A DNA stretch of 64,000 nt from Neelides folsomi (Eukaryota; Arthropoda; Collembola; Neelipleona; Neelidae): NCBI GenBank assembly GCA_034687125.1, contig JAQGBZ010000093.1, positions 62,001 to 126,000 of the forward strand, given 5' to 3'. Position numbers and translations under genes: made by a program. Below, in pieces: positions 1 to 15,236 of the stretch; the stretch's first letter is position 1; each line of letters opens with the position of its first letter. Under the pieces are notes generated by a model. It saw only the letters and a program-made list of their open reading frames with translations, did no database searches and was not told the DNA's origin.

Positions 1-3000
1 GTGTTAATGTCTTCCCATAAGGCTATCATGAAATGAGCCAATGAGGTTTTATTTTAGGAGGTGAACGCGTCCTCGGCATGTCAAAGGGCAATTAAAAAGG
101 GGATTATTAGCATTGGAATAAGGAACAGTTCGTGACTGAAAAAAGTTAGACAACTTACATAAATACATGTATTTAACATTAGCTCTATTAACTCTATAGG
201 ATCATTTCGATATTCAATTTATATAGGTACTACATTCAATTTATATTGGGTTATATGAGTACTTATATAATATTGGATTATGTATTTATTAAAATGGATT
301 ATGTATATTGTAATACTTCCCGGCAGTACCTCAAATAACGCCACGCCAACGTGATTGTGAAGAGATCCGCATTTATTTATTATGTAAATCTCCCGGCCAT
401 GACGCACCTTTTTCATATAAATCTCTTGCAGAAATGAACATAAATTGGCTTTTGATCTTCCAACGCCTCATCACATTCAGCGATTCAACAGTTAGAGATT
501 ACATTTACAATATCAAAAATCTCACCTGTGTACTTTCAAAATTTATTTTATTAATTCTGAATTAACTCAATGGCCGATATCATACCAATACAATACATAC
601 ATGTACAAATACATACATAACATAATACATTACAAATAGAAATACATAACATAATATATTGCATTAAAATATATTTGCACATTGCATAAATGTAAAACAC
701 GCTAAATGTAAAACACGCATTATTGGATTTTTTTAATTTATTATAGCGATTTTTTATTTATTAACAAATTGGCCTTGATTGCCATTTGATTCTCAACTGT
801 ATTGAAAAATGGTGCAATGAATAAAATGAATCTCAATTTAAATCTCATTCAAATTCATCCAAATCTTCGTGATTGGTTTGAAAGTGCAAAAACTTGAATC
901 GTTGAATTGTTTATTAAATCTCTCCAACACGCCCAAATGTTCCAAACAACTCCTACAACATTAATGATAATTTACAAGGAAAGAAGTTCGAAGCCTTTTT
1001 GACTTTTGACCTCATGTGGTCCATTGAAGTTCAAAAATTATTTTTATTTCCTTTCTCAATACAAACTTCATTGAATTCATGTACATTTAAATAGAAATGA
1101 ATTGACAGTTGTGAAATCGATCTATCTGAATTTATTCGAATGTGAATCGAACGATCTGAAACATTTTTTATTTAAATCGCATTGATATTTTATTCATTGA
1201 TAAGTTCATATACAGATACATGTTTATGTATAATATAATGTAATGTAAGTGATATCTCCGTGTTAAATTATCAATTTATCATTGGAGTGGAATTGGAATT
1301 CAATTGAATTTCATTTTTGATTTACGCGATTAAACGCCTTGCATTTTTATTCTCAATCAAATCTTCGTGTGTTTGATCTTATTGCAAATTGGTGCTCAAT
1401 CACTTTCAATGCAATTCCTATATTTGTTCATGCAATTACCTTACCAGAATTAAATGAGAAATTGGCAAGTGCAGCACAATTGCAATTACAAAGAATTAAA
1501 TCAACTGCATTTGATTGATTTACAGATCTCTATTTTATTAGTAATCAAATAATTTAATTTCATGGCTCTAAATAACAAATGGACACTTTGGAGGTGAATA
1601 AAATATTTTTAATATTTATTTATAAAGAATATTTTATATATAATATATTGTGTAAAAGATTTCTATTTTGTTATTAAATGTATGTTAATGTTCATTTAAC
1701 TAATGTTTTATGATTTGTAATATTCTTAAAGGTGTGTTATTTTGTTATTGGATGTAAAATGGAGTTTGTGAGTGAAATGGAGAAGTTGGGAGTTTTTTGT
1801 GTCTGTTTGGACCCCATGAGAAGAAAAAGGGCAAATGCCTGGGGATGAATCCATCTTTGACTTCTTTCACATCTGCTCCTGCCTTTTAAAGAAGAATGAA
1901 ACAACTCGGAATACTATCTGTATACAACATTACATAGAGAGGGAATGAGATGAAGATTTTAATAATTCTTATTTGTGATCAATAAAAGGGTTAGGGGGCC
2001 GATCGGACAATTCAAACTCAAACATTTTAATTAAACGCAGTTCGACTTAAATAACTTAATAATAATAACTAAATAACTACTTGTATGATTCATTTTTATT
2101 TAAATCATTTATAGTTAAGAAGTTAAATTCAGATTTTGACATTGTTAACTTTTTTAAGTATGAATCGATCTAAAGAAATTTAACTTTAAATAAAACAAAA
2201 TAATTCTTTAATAGAGTTAAATTAAAAAGCTTTATTCGACTTTAAACTTCTTAATAAGGGAAATTGATGTAACATAATAATTTTAATAATATGAAAAACT
2301 GATATTAAGAACAAATCAGAATGAAATATAAAAAGAAAAAAGATTCGTTTAAAGTTGATTAAAAGAGGAATTAGAAGGAAGTTTGGAATTGGATTTAATT
2401 GAGGAAGTGGCCATTTTTTATTAATTTAACAATTAACGTTAATGATCCTTCCAATTCATCTTCTTTCGCTCTTCTCATTATTAACTTTAAATTTCAATTA
2501 TTAACAATTTTCTCCCATTGAGAGCAATTGAACTCACCATAAAATAAAATAAAATCGTTAAAAGCTGAATTGTTGGAATTGTTATATGGATTTTTATAGT
2601 TTAATGGATTTGATAGATTTAATGAAGTTAATAAATTTATTAGAGTTGACATTTTAATGGAGTTAAATGTATTTAATTGTTTTGAATGGATTTAATGAAT
2701 TTTAAGACGGAGGATTTTCAATTTTGATTCTTAGTCTGAAGGCGTATGTTTTTCCCAATGGCCTCAAAATTTATTGAAATGGGGCGAGTTTTTAAGTGAA
2801 GTGAAGGGAGATGTAAAATGGGAGTTTTGTTCGTCCAAAGGGTCTTTGGATGGATGGAGGAAAAGTAATTTCCCAAATGCCCCTTCCAATTCCATTCTAA
2901 TTTAATGTAATGTTCAGAGCCATTAGCCATTTATTCCTCCCCATCATTTACATCCAACGATCCAACTCAACCAACGAAGGACCCGAAGGAGAAATGGACT

Positions 3001-5407
3001 GGAAATGGCCGCCTTAATCTCCCTCCCTCCACTAAATACAAAAACCATTCAAACCCTTTGACCTTCCCTTCCTTCACAAACTCACAACTAAAAGACTACT
3101 CTTAAAATATTATATTTTATATATAATATATTTTCATAAATATTCCATATATTTCATATACCATATATATATATTGTATACTGTACACTAAATATGTAAG
3201 AATGTCCTATAGAATTTTTCTGTATATTTTTTTATACATTTCTATAAATTTTTCTATACATTTTTCTGTATAGTTTTCATATAAATATTTTTGAGTTATT
3301 TTATCGTGACCTTTTGACTTATCTTAGCCGGCATATTTGAATGAGAATGTTTGGGAAATATTTTGTGAGATATTTTGAAAATGCTAGTGAATTGACTTTA
3401 CTTAACTTTCCGATTTCTTTATCTTTGCATGTGAAAGGGTTTTAAAGGGGGAAAAAGGAAATCGGAGCTTTTGATAAACTTTTGATATTCCGTGGGTGAA
3501 ATTCCAAAGTTTGGCGGATTTAATCTTTCTTTGGTTGATAAATACAAAAGTGCGATGTCAAAGCTAAGATAAACCAAAAAGCCCTAAGTTCTTTTTATGC
3601 TTTGACTTTTAGACTTTCAGAGTTCGGGTGAATTCCTTAAGAGTTCTCTCAAGACTTCTTTTCAACTTTTTCGGCTTACTTATTTTTACGTCCAAGTTAG
3701 TTAGTTTATGAATTCCATTAAGATTTGTTTTTAAGAGTTTCCTTTAAGAGTTATTTAGATTTCCTTAAGAGTTCCTTTATGATCTTTATGCGAGTCGAAT
3801 GGAAATGGGGAAATAAAAGCAAGGGAATAAATTTTGCAAATGGACCGAATGGATTAATGGGGATGAATTCGAACAAGGCGGATTTTCCTATTTGTTTATG
3901 GCTATTAGAGAAAAATTGTAATTTTCCTAGTCGTTTGGTCGTTTTTTAAATGCAAATGGCGGTCGTAACTCACCACGCTCCTCATTCAAATCATCCCCAT
4001 TTGCAAAAGATAATTCCATAATTTAAAGTTTAGTGGGCCGTAAATTACAATTTAAACTATTCCTCCTCAAAGGTAGTTTGGTCATCAAATCCATCAAATT
4101 GGAATTTCCATATGAAACAATGTAAATTCAATTTCTATCCTTCCAATGCTAACTGAATGTAAATGTAATGTAAGTAATGTAAAATGAATGTAAAGTGAAC
4201 TGTGAAGAAATCTGCACGGAGGAATTTCATTGTAAACAAAACTCATCCGTGAAATGGAAATGGGGTTTTACATTAAGGATAATGTTACATTAACAGAGAT
4301 TTATATTTTACTTTCACATTTAACATCAATTGTAAATGTCATTTTGGAATGTGCCAACATTCAAGTCGTTGGCGATTTAATCCATTACGATTTATTATTC
4401 ACTTTGAACATTGTCAAAAGATATTATATTTTTTATATGTTATTATAAACATTTAACTAATATTAAAGTTCCAAACAAATTATTTCCTATTTGTTTAATT
4501 ATAATTTAAATTTATCAACTCTTAAAGAATCTCTCAATCCTAATTATTTATAAACGCGTTTTTGAAATTTTTACAATTTTAACCAACTTTGAACTAATTT
4601 AAAATCTAAAGGTAAAAATGTTATTTTTCTTAGATGCTGCCAATCGATGTGGAAGGAAATTTAAATTGTGAAGAAATTGAAGATTCGTTTTGGTCCAAAA
4701 CTGACATTTTTTGCTGTCTTTGAAAAGGGAAGGTGAATGAGTTAAAAAAATTCCTTGAATGGAGAAAGGAGAGAAAAAAGGTCTAATAAACCCAAAGGAG
4801 TTGGAGATTTTCTCAAGAACTTTTCCCTTTTTAACCCAATTTCCACTCCACAAATCCTTCCCTATCCCAACCATATAAATACCATTAAAGAAATCCAATA
4901 GCTTTTAAAGTCCTTAAAAAAGATTCTTTTCCTTATAACCCTTACAGTTATATAACCTTTATATAACTTATTGTATGGCTCAAAATAGCATATGTACTAA
5001 ATACTATATTACTATACTATATTGTATTGTTTGAATATAACTCTTATAACAATGTATTTTATATCCACAATGTATTTTTCTTTCCACACAATGTATTTCA
5101 TTTTACACAAAAGCTCCTTATTTGTTTCCACATCATTTTTTCATTTTATGACAATTTTTTTGAACTTCTAGGAAAAAGACCTCCATGGCAACCGTCGTCG
5201 TCTTTTCTTATAAAATCCCTCAGTTGACATCTTGAACTCTTCTCGGATGGAACTTGAGATTTCCGACATTGGGGCCATTAAGAGTGAAGTTGGACATTTG
5301 TACTGGACATTTTGGACATTAAGTCTGGACGTTTTCCATTAAGGCAATTAAGAGTTCGCGGTCGTCGTGGATATAAAGTGGTCGTCATGGTGACAGTGAG
5401 GAGTTCC

Positions 5408-5418
5408 AACATGGCGAC
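5408..5418 (+). promoter_or_regulatory. PHO/YY1-like motif
   Basis: AACATGGCGAC fits the YY1/Pleiohomeotic consensus around ATGGC(G/C). PHO sites mark Polycomb response elements in fly Hox clusters. A single site is weak evidence. Confidence 0.3.
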
Positions 5419-8400
5419 TATTGTCATGGAGATTGTGTACGAAATTGTGAGTGTGGGATTACATTGAATAAAATATATTGGACGAAATAAGTGTATACGG
5501 AATATATATAATATATATTGGAATATATTGGAGGAAATAAAAGGAATGAAATAAAGGGAATGCTGGTTAAGTGGATTTGAATATCAAGCGGGCCAATTAA
5601 TTGGATTCATTAAACTCCTTTTTATCTCCTTTTGGGCTGAATGAAGAAAGACACTCCGAGTTTTTATTCCTTTTTATGTGCCACAATTTAAATTGTTGAA
5701 GTTGAAGTGGATTTCCAATGAGGTTCGGATTGTTTCAAACTTCCCGCCCTTATCACTCACTTCAAACTCCATTTGCCAATTTGAATATATTTAAATAGGA
5801 GTTAACGAGGGCCGGTGTGGTTGGAATTGTTGTCCATTGGGCTTATATGGACATTTGTCCTTTTAGATCCGGAATAAATTTAATGGGTTAAAAACCGAGT
5901 TGGTTCGTTCCTATAGAAACTCCCATTTGAATCTCTGAGACTCTTATTCTTATGTTAGCCAGCGTGGTTGGGATGGAAACCGGTTGGGAGGGAGAAGTCA
6001 TTATCATTACCTAGAGATCATATTTATTTGCACGTGTTGGGGTTAATTTACATCACCACCGAGCTGACTGGCGATTACAACCGACATCAGGAATTCAACT
6101 TCACTCCTTATGGACATGGGATGGGCAAAACAAAAAAACAAAAACCAACAACTTTACATTAAAACAATTTACCATTTATTTTAAAGACAAAACATTCTAA
6201 AACAAACATAGAAAATATTTAAAATAACTGTAATTATGTTTAAATGTAATTAATACGGTAATTAACTTTTTAGTAATTCTCCTTGTTAATTTATTATTTT
6301 ATGGATTTTTGTTCCTTTTTCGGTCGATCAATTTGTTAATGGAGGGAGTTAAATTTGTGCGGGGGGCTGAAGGTGAATTGATGTGATTTTGTCATGCAAA
6401 GTCGTAGTTGTCGTAAATTTCATTCCCGCTTTCCATAAATTACAAGTTTGGTTGGGAATTTGATTATTTGAGTTTCGTGAGTGGGGAAAGTAAAATTGTG
6501 TAGATAAAGGCGGAAGGGCGGAGTTTTGAGTTTAAATGTCATTGGGCCGTTAATTGGCTCCAACAGAGGCTTATCTTCCTTGGATAACTCCGGGAGCGAT
6601 AAATAAGAGAGTCCTTTAATTAAAAACTTTGTGGAGGAACCCCGGGGGAAGGTAGGGAGAGATAGGGAAGGACCGCAGTGTAATCTTCCCCTGATTAAAT
6701 CCCTCCTCTCGCCCAAATGCCCGGAATGCCCGAAATGCCCGAATGATTGAATGGGTTGAATCCCGGGCATGCTCCCTCCCTTCATATCATAAATGTCGGA
6801 AGAAGGAAGGAAGAAGAAATTATGCATCCCCTCCACTTTTGTTCCTCTCCATCCGCCTCCAACAGATCAGCACTTTTTTCATCCACAACAAATCAAATTC
6901 AAAAATGATTCTTCAAATCCAAAATTCTCCATTAATTCAATAAAACCTCAATCATAAAAAGAATAAAAACCAGAGGAGTAAAAAGGTAAGGACGTTTAAA
7001 TTAATTTTAAATATTCAAATTATGTTCATTATAATTTTACAATACAGTTTTAATTGATATTAATATAAACATTATAAATTGGGCATATAAATTTATACAT
7101 AGATTATAAATATAAAATAAAATAAAAATTCTATACGTATTATATAAATTGCATTTAAATAAAGAGCATTTCATATTTGAATAAAAATATTAAAACTGAT
7201 TCAATAATTCAATTCAATTTGCTTAAAAAAATACGAAGCTTCTAATTGTAATCTAAATAGATTTACAGGTCAAAAATCACCGTAATTTTACAATAACTAA
7301 AATTACAGATACATGTGAATTAAGGTAAATTTATCTTAAATAGGAATACGCCAAATTGTTTGATATTTAACTTTATATTAAATAGATGTTAATATTAAAG
7401 TTTAGCTTTTAATTTTAAAGTTCAGATCACTGACTTTACTTGTGTAGAAAATGTTAATAATCACATTTAAATGAATTAATTAAGTTTTATTTAATTTAAT
7501 ATTAAGGGAAAATCAAAATAGATTATAAGAAATTTAAAGTTAATTTTGTATAAAGATGAAAAAGAGGAAGATTCTGGGATTTTGGAGATTTTCATTCATT
7601 TGTATGAATTTGAATGTCATCTGGTTAAATTTGTTTTGTGTCGCCATTTTTGTATTGATTTCTCCTTTTAATCCCCCCCTCACCCCTCATCTCACCCGGA
7701 CCATTCAGAGTTGTTGGGACAAATAAACTCAAACCACTCGCCCTAAAATTATTCTCACACTGACAAAAATATTCTCCGTGATATTTTTATCTATTTAACA
7801 TAATTCGGGTTTACTCAACTATCTTAATTAATTCTCTTCTCCAATATTAAAACATTTATTTAATAATTTAAACGAAACTAAAACCTTCACAAATAAGTTT
7901 CTTTCAATATTAAATCCTAGCAATTTCAATGTCAAAATTCAAAGCGAAAACCCTAAAAGTTTAATTTATAATTTCTATAATATTAAATAACTGGTAAAAA
8001 TTAAATAGTTAAAAAGTTCATTGGTGTTTTAAATGTTCTTAAAAGCTTGACTTTAAAAAAAGATAAAAAGAGTGAGTTGAATCTGAAAGGTTGAATTTGA
8101 ATTGGTTGGATTTCCGTTAAGGTAAGGTGTTTTGTGTGACCGTTATTCTTTTCACTTTCCTCTTCATCCCTCTATGAACTAAAAGTAAGAGACCTTCAAA
8201 ACTCCCTTCCTTTCTCACCCCTGAAAATCCCTTAAAGAGTTAAGGAATTCAAAACCCTCAACCTTACCAAAAAACCCTTAAAATCTACAGTTATTTTCAT
8301 AAAAAATTTTCCTTCCTTTTTCTTACAAATACTTACAAATACAATCCAATTGTAATCCAGAAAATCCTCATAAACTCAAATTGAGTATAAGGAAAGAAAA

Positions 8401-9540
8401 ATTAATAATTGACTAAATTGACTAAAATTTTAAAATCTAAAGGCTAAGAAAAGGCTAAGAAAGAGAGTTAAGAAAGAGATAGGAAAAAGATAGGAAAAAG
8501 CTTTAGGTCTGAAGATGATTTTAGTTTTTATTTAAATGATCTCCTGAATGTTTGATCCGTCGTTGGGCGTCTATTAAGTGAAGGAACGAGTGGCCGGGGG
8601 CTTTCTCTGTAGGAGTGGCCATTAAACCATTAAGCCCTATGTATTTCCCCCTCACGACCCTATAAGAATAAAGTATATAACAAATAGATGTAAGAAGAAT
8701 ATAAGTAATACAGATAGTATAAATGTAAAGAATAAGAAATGGATAATGTTGTTTAGAGGTGATCCTATATGCATTACATATCCCATTACTCCAACAAGAA
8801 GATTACCAAGATTCAAATAATATTAACAATCTTCCCATTCTTGTAAATTATATTCACTTCCAGAATTTCATATACTTATACAATATAATAATATATACAG
8901 CATATAATTTTATATAAGTATGGTATATGTAATGTATTAAAGGTAATATGAATTTGGTTTTCGGCCATTGGATTTTTCGAAATGGTGAGTGCGTGTGTGA
9001 TCTCCCTCATGATATCCACATTAGACAAGTGAATTTACGGCCAACTGCCTCATTTATATGCTAATTCACGACCAAATACAAATTCCGAATACTCCTCGAC
9101 TCCGCACAACCAAACCTCCCCCAATCACCAATAATGGATTCCTTCATGACCAAGGATTCCATTAACATTAACATTTTCGATCTTTCAAGCTTCTACAACT
9201 CCATAAGAAAATCTCGTTAAGAAATCAAAACTCTTTAAAAACTCTACAAGAACTCCATGTATTAAATACAAAAAGATGTTTTTATAATTTTATGAAATGC
9301 TATATGTAATATTTATACAATATTGTAGATTATATATTGTATATATTGTTTTACAGAGGTTCATAAGAATTCATAAAAATTATCATCACGAGTTGTGTTT
9401 TAATATTAGTAGACGAATAGTTTGTAAAAGGATGAGGAAGAATAAGAAACAGCTTTAGATGATTTTTTTTAGTTCTTGGCCCTTAAGGAGTTGTTGGGAA
9501 TTTTTGGTATGCAAATAAGACACGTCGTTGATGATCACCT

Positions 9541-9558
9541 TCTGAAGATATCTTCAGA
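9541..9558. repeat. 18-bp perfect palindrome
   Basis: TCTGAAGAT is followed directly by ATCTTCAGA. Isolated and of unknown function; it could bind a dimeric protein or be chance. Confidence 0.6.
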
Positions 9559-10060
9559 CAGATGGGAAATTTATAACTCAAATCCTCATGTTTTATTAAT
9601 TCTTATTTCATTCTCTTTTCTCTTTTTATGTTCGCTCTTAAGGAGCCATTTAATATTCGCTTAGGACCAAAATGGCAATGCCAAATATGTCTTATTTCTT
9701 TTTCGTCTTCTTAAATGACATTTTACCTTTTACAATCACAAAAGCCAAGATGCTTTGAACATCAAATTCAACTTTAAATTCTCTAACTGTTTTATCTTCA
9801 ATTCTGATCACCAAAACTGGGAATTGAAGCATTTATCTATTTTACGACATTAAAGCTAAAAGCATTTTAAGTTTAAGTAGAATTTGCATATTTAAATTAT
9901 CCAACATTTTACGATCGCATTATTTAGGAGTTATTGAGCTAATTACCATTTATTTGATTGTTTTAATTAGATTTTTCAATAGTTGGCATTTTTAAACATT
10001 TTAACATTAAAAACTTAACAGATAGCAAAATTAAGGAAACTGATTAGATTTTGGAATTAA

Positions 10061-10130
10061 ATAATGCGAATAATCTAAACTAATTAATGCGAATAATTGA
10101 ACCTTAATAATGTGAATAATGGAAACTAAA
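10061..10130. repeat. About 22-bp tandem repeat, 3 copies
   Basis: Three copies of a TAATGCGAATAATCTAAACTA-like unit, with the last copy diverged (TAATGTGAATAATGG). Confidence 0.6.
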
Positions 10131-11010
10131 TAATTTAAATAATTTAATGTAAATTTTGTGATTAAAATAATTTAATTGTTTTAATGAATTTAATGAACTG
10201 GAAGGAATGTTATTTCTTGTAAGATTCATGTGAGAAAAAAAGTTCCATGAAGTCGTCGTTTGTATAATTTGGAATGGTTTTTGATTTGGCATTTGTGTTC
10301 ACGAATGCGGTCCCCGTCCTTGAAACCGGAATTGAGAAGTGGTGGACTGAAAAAAGGAGGAGGGTTTGAATGAAGGTAAATTCTCCATTAGCCTTATTCT
10401 AATTACGAAGAAACTGGCTTTTAAATTAAGGGAATCCCATTAGGATAAATCAATTTTTTGCCCCCTACTGGGACAACCAAAGCTCAAATGGATTTCATTA
10501 TTAAACCATGGCAACCGAGTGGATTGGGCCCATCTTTTATTCACTCAACTTACACCCCTTTTTCCTATCTTTTTTCCTATATTTACTTTGCTTTTATTTT
10601 TCCTATGATTCTTTTGCTGGTCTTCTCCTTATAAGATTATTTTTCCTATGATTTTAGTTTAGTTTTGGTTTGGTTTTTCTGGTTTGGGTCTTTTGGTTCA
10701 AACTGGGAGTTTGACGAAGGTGAGGTTCAGAAACGCCCATTAGAAATTCGGGCAATTTCATTAAATTCAAACCACGTAGAACGCGCACTCCTCCCTTTTT
10801 CCTTATCGCACCACAAGGAGATTGAAATTGGAAAGAGTGAGAGTGAAATTTGTCATTAAATCAAACTGTCCTTTAAAATTTCATGACCAATTTCTACAAA
10901 TTCACTCTACAGAGCTCTGATCAATTTAAGACAAATTGCCATACACTTTTTGAAAATCAGCGGGTTATATTGAATAACTATAAGCTGCCAATTTTATCAT
11001 AAATTAAATA

Positions 11011-11086
11011 TACAGGGTGCGTCAAAAGTTGCTTTATTAAATAGAAAATCTGGCAAAAAAGACAGCTACTTTTGACTCAATCTGTA
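11011..11086. mobile_element. 76-bp mariner-like MITE
   Basis: This short element has terminal inverted repeats and no coding capacity. The left end TACAGGGTGCGTCAAAAGTT matches the inverse of the right end, TACAGATTGAGTCAAAAGTA, and both ends carry the TA expected of IS630/Tc1/mariner insertions. The interior is AT-rich. A close relative lies at 28988-29066, which supports a dispersed family rather than a chance hairpin. Confidence 0.75.
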
Positions 11087-12972
11087 TATACAAATTTTTT
11101 TTTAAATAAATACATAAATAAAATTAAAAAAATATAGTTAATCTAAATGCTGAGAGTGGTGGATGAGACTAAAAACTGAGTAGATTTTTTAAATTAAATT
11201 GGTGGGTTTGGGTTATTGCGGGTTTGTCCCAATGCCGGTCTAAATCCTGTGAAAAAGGAAAGAAAAAGGGTTTTCCTCAATGGTTGTCGTTTCTTTATCA
11301 ATCGCCTGGTTGTCTGTGTAAGATAAGACTCCCGGCATTTGGACCCTATTATCTCCAAATGCGGTTTTTTAGCATATTTTTTCCGGGGGAAGAGAGATGA
11401 TTGGTTTCCATGGATGCGCCAGTTGTATGGGAGATGTGTGTGAGTAATGGATTCCACTCGGAGTTGAATGTTATAGTAATGTTTTTTCGTATCGGCTCTT
11501 CCCGGTCCCCAGGCTCAATTCCCCTTAGAAATATTTCGGGGGAGTGGGGGAGCTCAATTTGGGACAAGGGGCCTTCAACGGCCCGAGTAACATGTGGCAA
11601 ATGGGCCAAAGTCTCTTCAGGAATGAGATGGGAAAGTGAAACTCCGTCACCGCATCGGAATTGCCTTCATTTCCTTTTTCCATACAAACTCAATCTGCTT
11701 ACCAATAAAACATAATGGGACCATTTCCCATATTTTCAAAATTTTAAATTCACCCAATCACATTCACAACAAATGGAACTCCCTCGCTTTTTTTATCTAA
11801 CCAGATGTTTCCTCGAATATTCAAATCAAAAACACAGAACTGCTTCCGATTTTATATAAACTTTGTCGCAATATTTAGAAAATTTAGAAAATTTTAACCC
11901 ATTGCTATGGAAGTACAAAATTTGGCCAGTTGCTATGGAAATAACAATTTTAGACTGTTTTTAGGTAATAGGTAAATTTTGTTATTGTTGTTCTGGAGAA
12001 TTCAAATTTTGAGAATATTTGAGGATGGTTGCTATGAAAATTTTGAAAATGTTTCCATGGCAACTAAGTATCTTTCTCTTTCATTAAGAAGAGAGCAGTT
12101 AAAGTAAAGTGAGGAATAAAAGATGAAAACACGGCGGGTCGTTATAAAGAACGAGGAATCTCCTTGGAGATCTTTCCAGTTTCCAAGGGAGAATTAAGAA
12201 GGGGAGTTTGGGAGATGAGTCAAAAGATGAGAGTCAAATGGGGACATTACCTTGACAAACTCCGGTGCTTTCATGTTATGAGATGTGATTCTCCCCGGTT
12301 TAAAACTTCCCTAGCAAATGAGATCCGGTCGGTGGAGGAGAAAATGGGAATTAATAAATTCAACATTCAACCATTCAAACACGCTCCTCATAAATATAAC
12401 CGAAAAACATAATAACATTTTTAATAACATTATTTTTCAAAACCCCAAAATTATTAATTCTCATCCTTTTCACCTTCGACCCCAAATTCTTTTATTTAGT
12501 AATCCATCATTAAATTAAGCAAATTTAGACTAAAATCCACCGTTAAAAGTAAACATTAAATTAACATTAAATAAAACATTTAAAATTAAGAATTTTAGAT
12601 AAATTACAAATTAATCGTAAATTTAAAAAATTAAAACTTATTTTAGTTTCAAGTTTGAATTTGTTTCTGGAGGGAGTTTTGGATTTGGATTCATTTGGGA
12701 AGGTTTTTCGAAATTTGGTGTTTTGTGGAGATAAGGAAAAGGTGGTGGTTTGAATTTGTAAGTTTTTGGTCCCCTCGGTGGGGAGTCGAAATGAGGCAAT
12801 TCTGGCTAATGTAATGTAAAGTAATGGGACTTTGGGTTATTTAGCCTCAGTTGAGAGGGCAAATGGATGGAAGTTTCGTGTTATATGAACAAAATCCCCG
12901 GAATTCTCCTCCTCCATCTCACAATTTTGTTAAAGTTGAGCCGGGAGACAAGCCGGTAAGAGCGGACTTGAG

Positions 12973-13012
12973 CCGGGTAAATATCCTCCGAACCGGGTAA
13001 ATATCTACCGAA
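12973..13012. repeat. 20-bp direct duplication
   Basis: Two adjacent 20-bp units starting CCGGGTAAATATC and ending CCGAA differ at two positions. It lies in a moderate-GC island. CCGGGTAAATAT may be a duplicated factor-binding site. Confidence 0.75.
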
Positions 13013-14228
13013 GGAGGATTGTTCTTTCCCTATGGAGCCCCAGAGAATCTCCATTGGCCCTCAGGCTCAAATTGCCTCCACTTTCCCCCGCCATTTCTCT
13101 TCACGGCTTCCTCCACGACTCCCAAAAGGGCCATTACAAAGACCCAAGTCAAACTTGAGATCCGCAGGAACCAACCGCCGGGTAGACACCCAAAACACAT
13201 GCACCTTCACATTACAACTTTTAATCTTCTTTTCTCATCTCATTTTACTTCATGTGCAAAAGTTAACACAACAAAGTCGATCCATAATACGAAAATGCTC
13301 AAATTGCTTTTAGTAAATATTATTAATAGTATTAATAACAAAATAATTTTTATTAAATAAATCACAAAATAACTTTCATTGAATAAATAACAAAATAAAA
13401 TGAACAAAATTCTATAAATCTAAAATCCATACGAAAATTGTAAAAATAATAAAGTTATTCTTAAATTTGATTAATTTTCCGATCTTTCGTCCACAAAATT
13501 TCGTTAACATTTAAAAATTAATATTTTTATAAATTTATATTGTAATTTAAGTTGATATTAAATATGGTAATTTTAGTTAATCAAAAAATTTAAAAAAATG
13601 TGTAAATATTGCGGTAAAATGAGAAGGGGATGAATGAAGGGGAAAATGAAAAATGTTGTTTGGCTTTAAAGGCATTTGGTGTTTTGGATTTTGTTCGGGG
13701 GAAGGCAAAGGGTTAAAAAAGTGTTTTAGCCGCCCTCTGGAAAGCCCAACGGGGACTTTGGCAACCAATCCAAGTTTTCCTTTTGATCTCATAGGCGGAG
13801 GCGTCGCTTGAAAATTTCCTATACGCAACCAAAAACATACAAACTCCTTCCATACAAAAACAAAGAACAAATCCTAACTTTAAAACTTCTTTAAGTTTTC
13901 TTACTAATTGGAAATTAACTTTAATATTAAATTCAATACAATTTATAGAATGTATTTAAATGTATTTAATTTTATATTTTATTAAATTTAATTTGCCTCA
14001 ACGTTTAAAGAAATATTTATTTATAATAAATATATTAATAAGAATATCTAATATTGTATCTGAAACAAAGTATTTTATTTTAATTCTATTTACCAAAAAT
14101 ATAATTTGTTTAAATATTATATATAAATATTAAATTTTAAAGTTCCTTCGTGAGAATATTTGAGTTAAATTAATTATACTTATAATTCCTATCTGATTAA
14201 ATTAACTGAAAAGAATTTTGCACATAGA

Positions 14229-14262
14229 AAGAAATTTCTTTTTGTAAGAAATTTCTTTTTGT
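14229..14262. repeat. Exact 17-bp tandem duplication
   Basis: AAGAAATTTCTTTTTGT occurs twice head to tail. Each copy contains the palindrome AAGAAATTTCTT. Confidence 0.85.
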
Positions 14263-15049
14263 GTAAAAGAAGACAAGTCAGGAGAATTATAAATTGTGAA
14301 ATGTTCCATGAATCCTTTGGTTGTCTTTTGAATCTCTTCGTTTCTCCTTGTTGACACTTTGACATATTTTTCCTCATTTCCATTTTCTGGGTGTCATTCG
14401 TCTTTGTCTTGGTTTTAATTTAATGAAAAGCGTGAGGAATTTGGACGTTGGTTCTCATTTTGGCAGAATTCCATTAGCGGGCTAATCTCCCTTTTAATCT
14501 CATTTAGGAGGAATTTGAGCGGCCGGGCCGAGGAATGCAAGGTAATTGCTCCGAGTGGGAACAATGGACTTCCATTAATATAAATCCAAACAACCTTCCT
14601 TATACCAATAATATATAAGGAAAATAATATAACATATCTGTCTCTTGGAGTCTTAAGAGTCTTAGTGGTGGGGATTACACAACATTTGTTCAAATCTCTC
14701 TTTTGTTCATTTGGTTCTTCATTTGGTTGGTTCTTGGGTTGTTCTTTTTTGCACGTCTGTCTGAGTCCGTGGAAGTCCAAAAGTCCATAAAGTTGTATTA
14801 GCATTGGTGGGGGATTCATCCCATTTGTTTTTTCTCCCTCGTGGAAACAGGATTGGATAGCACGAACATCTCCAGACTCCTCTCAATGTCAACGGAGGCT
14901 AAAAGCTTCTCTCAATTATGTCACAAAACAACCGAACCTCTTAAAACCAAACAAATAATGGAATTCCCCAATTCCTCCCACATGGACAAATATTTAATCA
15001 CAAAAATACCCTAATTCAAATACACTAATGGAAATTACTCTTAGAACCC

Positions 15050-15236
15050 TAAATATAGCTATTTTAACTATAAAGTAAATATAGCGACATTTTAACCATA
15101 AACTAAATATTGCGACATTTTCCATTAAATATCATTTTACTAAATATATTTTCACTAAACACAGCGACATTTTCACTATATTAATTAGTTATTTACTAAA
15201 TAAGGTGATATTTTGACTAAATATAGCAACATTTTA
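15050..15236. repeat. Degenerate repeat with ACTAAATATAGCGACATTTT core
   Basis: At least five diverged copies of a core like AAATATAGCGACATTTT occur with irregular 30-45 bp spacing. It is an old, decayed tandem array in AT-rich DNA. Confidence 0.6.

Larger units (their letters stand above)
1..11010. other. Noncoding stretch, far side of mir-iab-4
   Basis: No homeobox, recognisable protein domain or tRNA was seen. The DNA alternates between long AT-rich runs and moderate-GC islands, for example near 2930-3060, 5810-6000, 6400-6900, 8530-8650 and 10300-10850. Open frames of up to 138 codons in these islands have no recognisable domain, and overlapping frames on both strands look equally plausible, so none is called. 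Confidence 0.6.

Noticed and set aside
988-1000. GTTCGA box resembling a tRNA B box
   Set aside because: No A box, acceptor stem or cloverleaf around it. No tRNA or rRNA was found in the window.
6420-6836. 138-codon minus-strand frame
   Set aside because: No recognisable domain; composition follows the local GC island and overlapping frames on the other strand are also open.
14415-14819. 134-codon minus-strand frame
   Set aside because: Low-complexity stretches, no domain, no splice or promoter context.
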